From Paragonimus westermani (Eukaryota > Platyhelminthes > Trematoda > Plagiorchiida > Troglotrematidae): 64,000 nt of DNA. The notes under the pieces were generated by a model, which was given only the letters and a program-made list of their open reading frames with translations, ran no database searches and was not told the origin of the DNA. The DNA is taken from the NCBI GenBank assembly GCA_008508345.1, contig QNGE01003594.1:16376-80375 (forward strand), in the 5' to 3' direction. Position 1 is the stretch's first letter, and each line of letters begins with the position of its first letter. Position numbers and translations under genes: made by a program. Positions 57,934 through 64,000 of this stretch are shown piece after piece.

Positions 57934-60910
57934 GTCACAAGTCTTGCCACGTAGGTGGCAATAAAAATGTCGCATACTTTGGGACGGGCACGCAAAATTT
58001 GGTCACCTGACCTAGTTAAACATATGACGTTGTTTTAGAAAATTGTATTTATTGGGAGTGCAATCAAACAAAGGGGAACCTGATACCAAAATTGTTACCG
58101 TATTTAAAACCAACATAAACGATTAACATAAGAATTTGTGGATGGCATCCATAATTACAGCCGATTGTGTACCTCAGTAAATCTTTGGTTGGTAAACCAT
58201 ACGAGATTACTACTAACCACTTTGATAAAACGGACTTTACCAAGACCTGTGATACAGAGTGTAAGATGAGCCTTAAACTTCAGGTAACCACCAGTCATCA
58301 TAATAAAACGCATCAAACTGAGGTTAGTTGTAATATCACTTTTGTTCCTTAATGAATGAATTACAATGTGTTATTTGTAAGTAAGTGAGTGTCAACAACA
58401 GTACTTGTTGAAATGCAACAAGCATCGAAATTTTCACTGAGTTCTACTGTTAAAAGCAGGTAGTGTCACTCCATGCATGACCTGGCGTTGTCAACACCAA
58501 CACACAACATATGTGTACATTATCTCTTATTTGTTATTCACAATATTGTCCCCGAATTCATAATGGGTCCGTTGTGTGAAACTTTCAGTGCCTTCAAGAT
58601 GTCAAAAAACGAACAACTGTGAGCGCTTCGCAGCCGCCAGATTCGCTTCATTCATTAGGATTGAGAAGATCCAAGGAATTTCGATCCATGATCTAATCAC
58701 CAGTTGAAAGGTGTTCCTGCTATTCTGGGGGAGACATCTCAAGAGTTTTACTACTGAACTGTACATTCTGACTACCGCACTGGGGTAACTAGAATAATCC
58801 TTTGTTTGCTGGCAGTATTACCCACATAAAAAATGCTTAAATATTTTTCTCACTTGAATTTGTGATAACGTTTGCATTACTGGAATTGATGCTTACACTC
58901 AATAAGCCCACCGTACCATAACATCATTAGTTTAATTTGGTGTGCCCGAACCTCAAGGTTGTCTTCTTGGCAGCGAAATGTAGTCGTATATCGAAGTTTC
59001 GCTAAAACAACCATTCCTATTTTCGATGCTCGCGTCATGTCCACCTATTAATTTAACGGCACACAATATTTTCCACGCGAAAATACACCATGTCCTTGAC
59101 AATCAGGTAAAGTGCACGACCTTAAAGTGCTACACTCGTCAGATATTCAATCGGCGGAATATCTGCCAGAAACTAAATAACCAGGCGTCGATTAACTTGT
59201 CACTGCGCACATTCTGACAATCGATCACAGAGAAGTACTCAGGTTCATCACAAAAACGACAATGCGATGATCGTGACAGTCAAAAACTTAACGGTTGATT
59301 GACACGGTTCGCTTCAGTTGATTGATAGTATCATGTCACACTCGTAACCATTTCATCCGAGTTTACCGAAGTTCATCTTGCACGATATATTCAGGACGTG
59401 TCTGGAATCGTTCTCCACCATAGTGGAGATCTCGTTGTTGGACCGTCTTTGCCTCTCATAGAATGACAGAACCGACTATGTAGTTTGCATTTTTCAGCAA
59501 CACAAGATAGTACTCCACAGGCACTTGTGTGTTTCTGAAACCTAACGTTAGGTTGCTATGGTCAAACAGGATCTAAACCAGTAACCAAAAACGTGCTTAA
59601 TTATTAAAACAATTTATATTTCATTGTAGGACATCGCGTGAATTTCCAAATTGGACAAACAGTGCATAAGGAAACAAATAAGCTAACAGATACCATTGAA
59701 CTGCAGCTGCCTCATCCAGGATGCTTCTGTAGTTAGCCTTGTATACAGCTGGAGCGGATAGTAGCGGCAGACTTCACGACAAATGTTAGCTAGCCTAACC
59801 TGAAGCTACTGATACATCAGCATTCATCATTCTTGATAAGCCAATTTCGAAACAAATCCCATTCTTCATTCTTTTCATTAAAGGGACACTTTTTGGTTAT
59901 TGGAAAACGTTTCTTTCTTCAGATTACTGGAATGTCCTAAGTCTTCGTTCTTCAAAGCGTTCAGAGTTGGTGAGTTCACGAATACTTACTTTGCTGAATC
60001 TCTATAATACAGCCTGATCATCCTCAAAATCCTCGTTCTAATCCAAATTATCTCATTACACACAATCACTGTTGTGTCCAAATTTTATTATCTCGCCTCA
60101 CCAATCACGTGGGCGTTGTCATGGGAACAAGACAAGTCTCAACTAACGGTGACTTCATGTGTTACGATCGTCAATTCACGGCACAAAGGGTAACCTGATA
60201 CTGAGAGGAATCCCCACGTAACGTGTTAGACTGGAGGAAGCAGTATCGCGTCTCAATAAAGAATTGGAAAATCAATCGAATGATAACATCTTTTTCGAAG
60301 CGAATGGCCTCGTAACAAATGGGGACGCTGCAACACATCCTATTCTGAGTAAATGGAATGATGAAAGAATGAAGTGATTTTGAGGGCTGTGCTCAAAATA
60401 GGCCAAAGTTGCCGTTTACGTGACACACCACACCAGCCACGCCCCGGTTAGAATAGTCAATTACTGACTCGCCCACACACCCACGACTGACATTCACTGG
60501 CTGTATTCAGTTGCCATATCAGTGTTGGTTGTACAATCGCGTTCAAAAGACTGTCTAAAAGTTCATTTGGAATCATAGCTTCTGCTTAGTACATCTAGGC
60601 ACTGTAACATCATGGCTGTGTGGACAAGCATATTTGATAGAAATTGGGCTGGCTGGTTTGGTCACCTGAAAACTTTCACACAGCACAGTTACGAACCGAT
60701 ATTTTTCAGCCACTTTCGACTACAAATTCGTCTCCAGTGGTAAAACCAGTAATCCTACAAGAGAGTTAAGCTAAGGTTAAAAGTTCACGGATTAACATAA
60801 ATGAAAATCGCGTTAAACCCTTCAAAAATGGAGGTTAATTCAGGAGAGTTCTGTAAACAAGTTCACTTCTCCGGTTGATACAACCATACAAAACTGAGTA
60901 AGAAGTGGGC
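57934..60910. other. Intergenic, nothing recognised
   Basis: No gene, RNA or repeat could be assigned; open frames are under about 65 codons. Confidence 0.45.
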
Positions 60911-61066
60911 GGTTACCGTGTTGGCCACTGCTCCACTGACCACACGTTAGGCCCGAATGATTCATCCAATGTGAACGCTCAACCACATTCGCTCAAAAGT
61001 AATCCTCTGTTTGCCCGACTGCTTCGAGGAAGACACGGCAATTTTCCTGTTAACTCTAATCAATGG
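60911..61066 (-). mobile_element. HHR-SINE leader and A-box fragment
   Basis: GGTTACCGTGTTGGCCACTG (A-box region) and CACACGTTAGGCCCGAATGA through CTGTTAACTCTAATCAATGG are the reverse complement of the tRNA-like start and leader. The B box, ribozyme and tail are missing. It lies about 60 bases before the foldback copy at 61124. Confidence 0.65.
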
Positions 61067-61123
61067 CCCCTCGATTGGGACTTCACTCCAAGTTGAACTC
61101 ACAGAAATCGTTAACTTGCTGAT

Positions 61124-61550
61124 TACTGATGAGTAGTAAGGGACTTTATTCATTTCATATTAATGTAACATCAATTACAGTTGATTGCAGCTGTCGGACT
61201 TCCACAGACTTTCCAACCAGCCTGTTTCGAAAAGATGCACCAAACTCATCAGTAGTGCGAAGTCTTGCCACGATGAGGACTAGGACTGCGACAACCCTTT
61301 CATGAGGCAACCGTGTTGACCACTGCACCATTGATTTCACGTTATGTAATACCGAACTATCACCTGTGAACGCCCAACCACATTTGTTTGTGAAAGGATA
61401 TGCGTTACAGACGAGTACTAACAAGAGCGAAACTTTAGTCTAGTGCTTCTTTTCGGAAGAGGCTGACTTGTATGTATGTAGGAGTGCGGCAGCAGCGATC
61501 AGTTGTGGATGGTGCTCAATTTTTATGAAAAAAACATTATTCATCAGTAC
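61124..61550. mobile_element. HHR-SINE foldback, longest palindromic copy
   Basis: The minus arm (61124 to about 61393) includes tail, a deleted ribozyme, B-box region, A-box region (GTGTTGACCACTGCACC) and leader to GTTTGTGA. It is joined to a plus arm (about 61394-61550) starting AAGGATATGC and carrying a ribozyme relic and tail. Both outer ends are the tail terminus: CTGATGAGTAG on the left and ATTCATCAG on the right. The plus-arm ribozyme has CAGACGA for CTGACGA, and the minus-arm one lacks stem II, so neither should cleave. Confidence 0.7.
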
Positions 61551-64000
61551 TTAGGAGTTTATTGACCGTGGAAAAATGCAGAGTGGGTGGATTTTACGAG
61601 TACTTAACACTGATTCTCTGGGGTTGGGAACACAGACGGTGTAGGTTCAAGATAGACGATGATAACCGGACTGCATTAATGAAGTGCCTACACATTTTTT
61701 GCGAGTTGAACGACTACTTTTCGTCAGGGGGACCCCCGAGTTATGCAATTGGATTGTGACCATCCAGTTTGTCGACAGGAGGTAGCACTCGATTTTTTTA
61801 GAGATGAAGTGGCATTTCACTTAGCTGGAGCAGCACCAGTTCATTTAATCGATGTGTATAATAATTTTGTCTCATTTCTAATCCACTTTCTCGACTGTTC
61901 CGGTGGTTCAGCACTGGAAGAGTGCGTATGAAGAGGCTGCCTTGTTCTTGGACAACGATGAATCTCAGTTCGTCAATCCCGACTCATCTGATGGGTTATG
62001 CCGTATACGAAGGGGTCATTCCACGTTGTCTGCCGAGTGACGTCTGTAAAGCAATCTTAGTCTGTTGATTCTTCATAATTTTCTTGCCTAACTTCATCAC
62101 AACGTCATTTATAGCGTCATAATTCTACTGACAGAAACACGTGGATTTACTCAACTTACCTCAGAAAGTAACAGTTGTAGGTGGTGCAATCTGGTGAGGG
62201 GGAAGCTCATCTTTGTAATGGCGTCGGAGAACAAGTTTACTGCTTAACGTTAACTGAACTCGCCGATCTCAATACATGAAGAATGTTAACTAGTACAGCA
62301 GTTTAAATGAGTGTGACGATGCATATGGACCATTTTGAGGATAATCGAATGTGTTGTGTGTGTGTTGAGTGGCAGCAAAGAGAAAAGATCATTGTTGGTT
62401 CATGGCCGTAACAAAATCAAAAAGATATTGATGGTTTGGAAGCCGCTAGAAGAGTAGGTCGAATCAAACACTTACTGCTTTGAAGGAACAAGTAAACGTA
62501 TTTCAACAAAGCCGACTTATTCCACTGGCTATTTCATCGATGATATAGAAAGTTCTCTGATTGCTGTTGTTCTGATTGCAATTTATATTGTCCCTTGCTA
62601 ATGCATGTGGATATATTTCTCAAGCAGAAATTAGGCACTGGAAACGTCGTGGAATGTGGCATATTTCTTCCCACCACAATTTTAATATGCTTCCAATTTT
62701 ATCGAAACCGCTTCATCTAGAAACTCATCTGAGCGGCGGCCATTTCATTGTTGAAGTGAATGCTACTTTCAGTGTTGATAAGCGTTCATCACCTTACCTT
62801 TAGAATTGTCCAGTTAACGAACCGATCGCATCCCATAATCAAGGTACATTGGTAAATAACAAGTCGTCCATACCATTATTGCTCCGTTGAATCAATTCAT
62901 TTGCCACCCCAAAAAATTTGGAGAGCATTTTATATGTGAGCTTGTGTCATTGCCTCCATCTCTGTAAATGGATTGGTTTTCGATCTAAGCCTTAGGCAAC
63001 TGATACAATGAGACTGATTTCGGATGTGGAAACTGAATGGCAATTTAATGTCTCCGGTAATTATGCGCAGCAAACAAAATGAACAGAATGCGATTTATTT
63101 GTGTTGAAGCAGTATTTAACTCCTCTACAGAAAAAAACAGTATTGGTTTAAAAAGAAAATCTATTTCCAACGTCGAACTCTGGAGTTCTGAGCTCAAGCA
63201 GTCTATTTTCATTAAGTAGTGAACATATGTTCTATGATTACAACGGTTATTTTGTGCATTTATTAAAACAAAAGATAACCAATTAAAGTCATATATGCAT
63301 ACACACATTTTGTATGTATTCCAAGCCATATCAATGAGTACGTTCACGGTAGCATACAAACGTTTTACACAGATTACCAGAATACACGCTAACGTCATAT
63401 GGATTCGAGATGAAAGAGTATCTGAAAAAGTGAACGAGAGCGAACCTACATTAGTATGCGATATGCAGAACAACTCACGATCTTCTCTCCTGCTTTCGTG
63501 ATGAGTCCAGTAACAGAAACAGCTACCGGGGGAACAGAACGTGTGCACAGTCAATTTATTTCGACATATAACTACACTCATCTAACACCAAGGATCAAAT
63601 AATTAGATTGTGGCACATTGTGGAGGGCAATATGTGAACTTAATCTAAATGTACGAGGAGAAATTATTTTTTTCACCCCCTTCCGAACATCATTTTGCGA
63701 GGTGGGAAGTTTCGGCTGAATCAAACAACTTAATCTCAAACATCAACTAAGGCTTGAGGGTCTGAAAATCCTTGTGTGCACTTTGATCCGGAGGTTGACA
63801 AGATGTGTTCGTTGCATCTACGTACCATTTGCATTCACCTTTCGGAATGAATATGGCTTTTTAAAACATTTACCGTGAACGGACGCATTTTTACTCAGAT
63901 TTGTTCGAATGTGACATACAGTCGCTTTATATGAAATGAATCTCTGGACGATGGATTCAGCTCGGAAAGTGAGAGGAGGTTGATAAGGTGAACGAATTCG
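61551..64000. other. Intergenic, nothing confidently recognised
   Basis: Contains the longest open frame of the window, 178 codons at 63045-63581(-), rich in Cys, Phe and Leu, with no motif I recognise. Frames at 61562-61931(+) and 62576-62803(+) also lack assignment. Confidence 0.4.

Noticed and set aside
63045..63581. 178-codon open frame on the minus strand, the longest in the window
   Set aside because: No recognisable domain, composition skewed to Cys, Phe, Leu and Ile. In 128 kb of double-stranded AT-rich sequence, about one frame of this length is expected by chance.

Overview
The window looks like eukaryotic intergenic DNA, most probably from a parasitic flatworm (trematode or cestode). 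The reasons are an AT-rich composition, coding sequence found only as short spliced pieces, many decayed retroelements, Penelope-like elements, and a tRNA-promoter repeat that carries a hammerhead ribozyme. The closest known parallel to that repeat is the schistosome Sm-alpha family. The species cannot be named from the sequence alone. There are no bacterial operons and no rRNA genes. Very few genes are recognisable.

The main content is a dispersed short retroelement of about 350 bp, called the HHR-SINE here, present as roughly 17 full, partial or palindromic copies on both strands. The best copy is 32873-33223(+). It has an upstream leader of about 120 bp, a tRNA-like segment with Pol III A and B boxes, a complete type I hammerhead ribozyme (33070-33114), a T4 run just after the ribozyme, and a tail of about 100 bp. 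Five copies keep an uninterrupted ribozyme core: 15656-15700(+), 19198-19242(-), 19341-19385(+, stem I lost), 19844-19888(+) and 33070-33114(+). Several copies are palindromes with both arms ending in the 3' tail (15478-15776, 19089-19467, 57778-57920, 61124-61550). One of these is flanked by a direct repeat of about 13 bp and has the window's only N at its centre.

Two decayed Penelope-like elements (PLEs) lie on the minus strand. PLE-1 (about 43330 to 41320) has a reverse transcriptase with an HVDD box and a C-terminal GIY-YIG endonuclease. PLE-2 (about 50560 to 49780) keeps the end of the RT region and a GIY-YIG endonuclease of another lineage. PLEs in other animals carry hammerhead ribozymes, so they are plausible mobilisers of the HHR-SINE; this is inference.

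The one host gene I recognise is a globin at 26501-27054(+). A three-exon model gives 147 residues, with the CD1 Phe, E7 His and F8 His at nearly the myoglobin positions. Three further candidate exons of unknown function (7439-7561, 16501-16716, 22873-23000) are listed with low confidence. Two other tRNA-like repeats lie at 37178-37271(-) and 38041-38108(-). The remaining stretches show no supportable gene; their open frames are of the length expected by chance.
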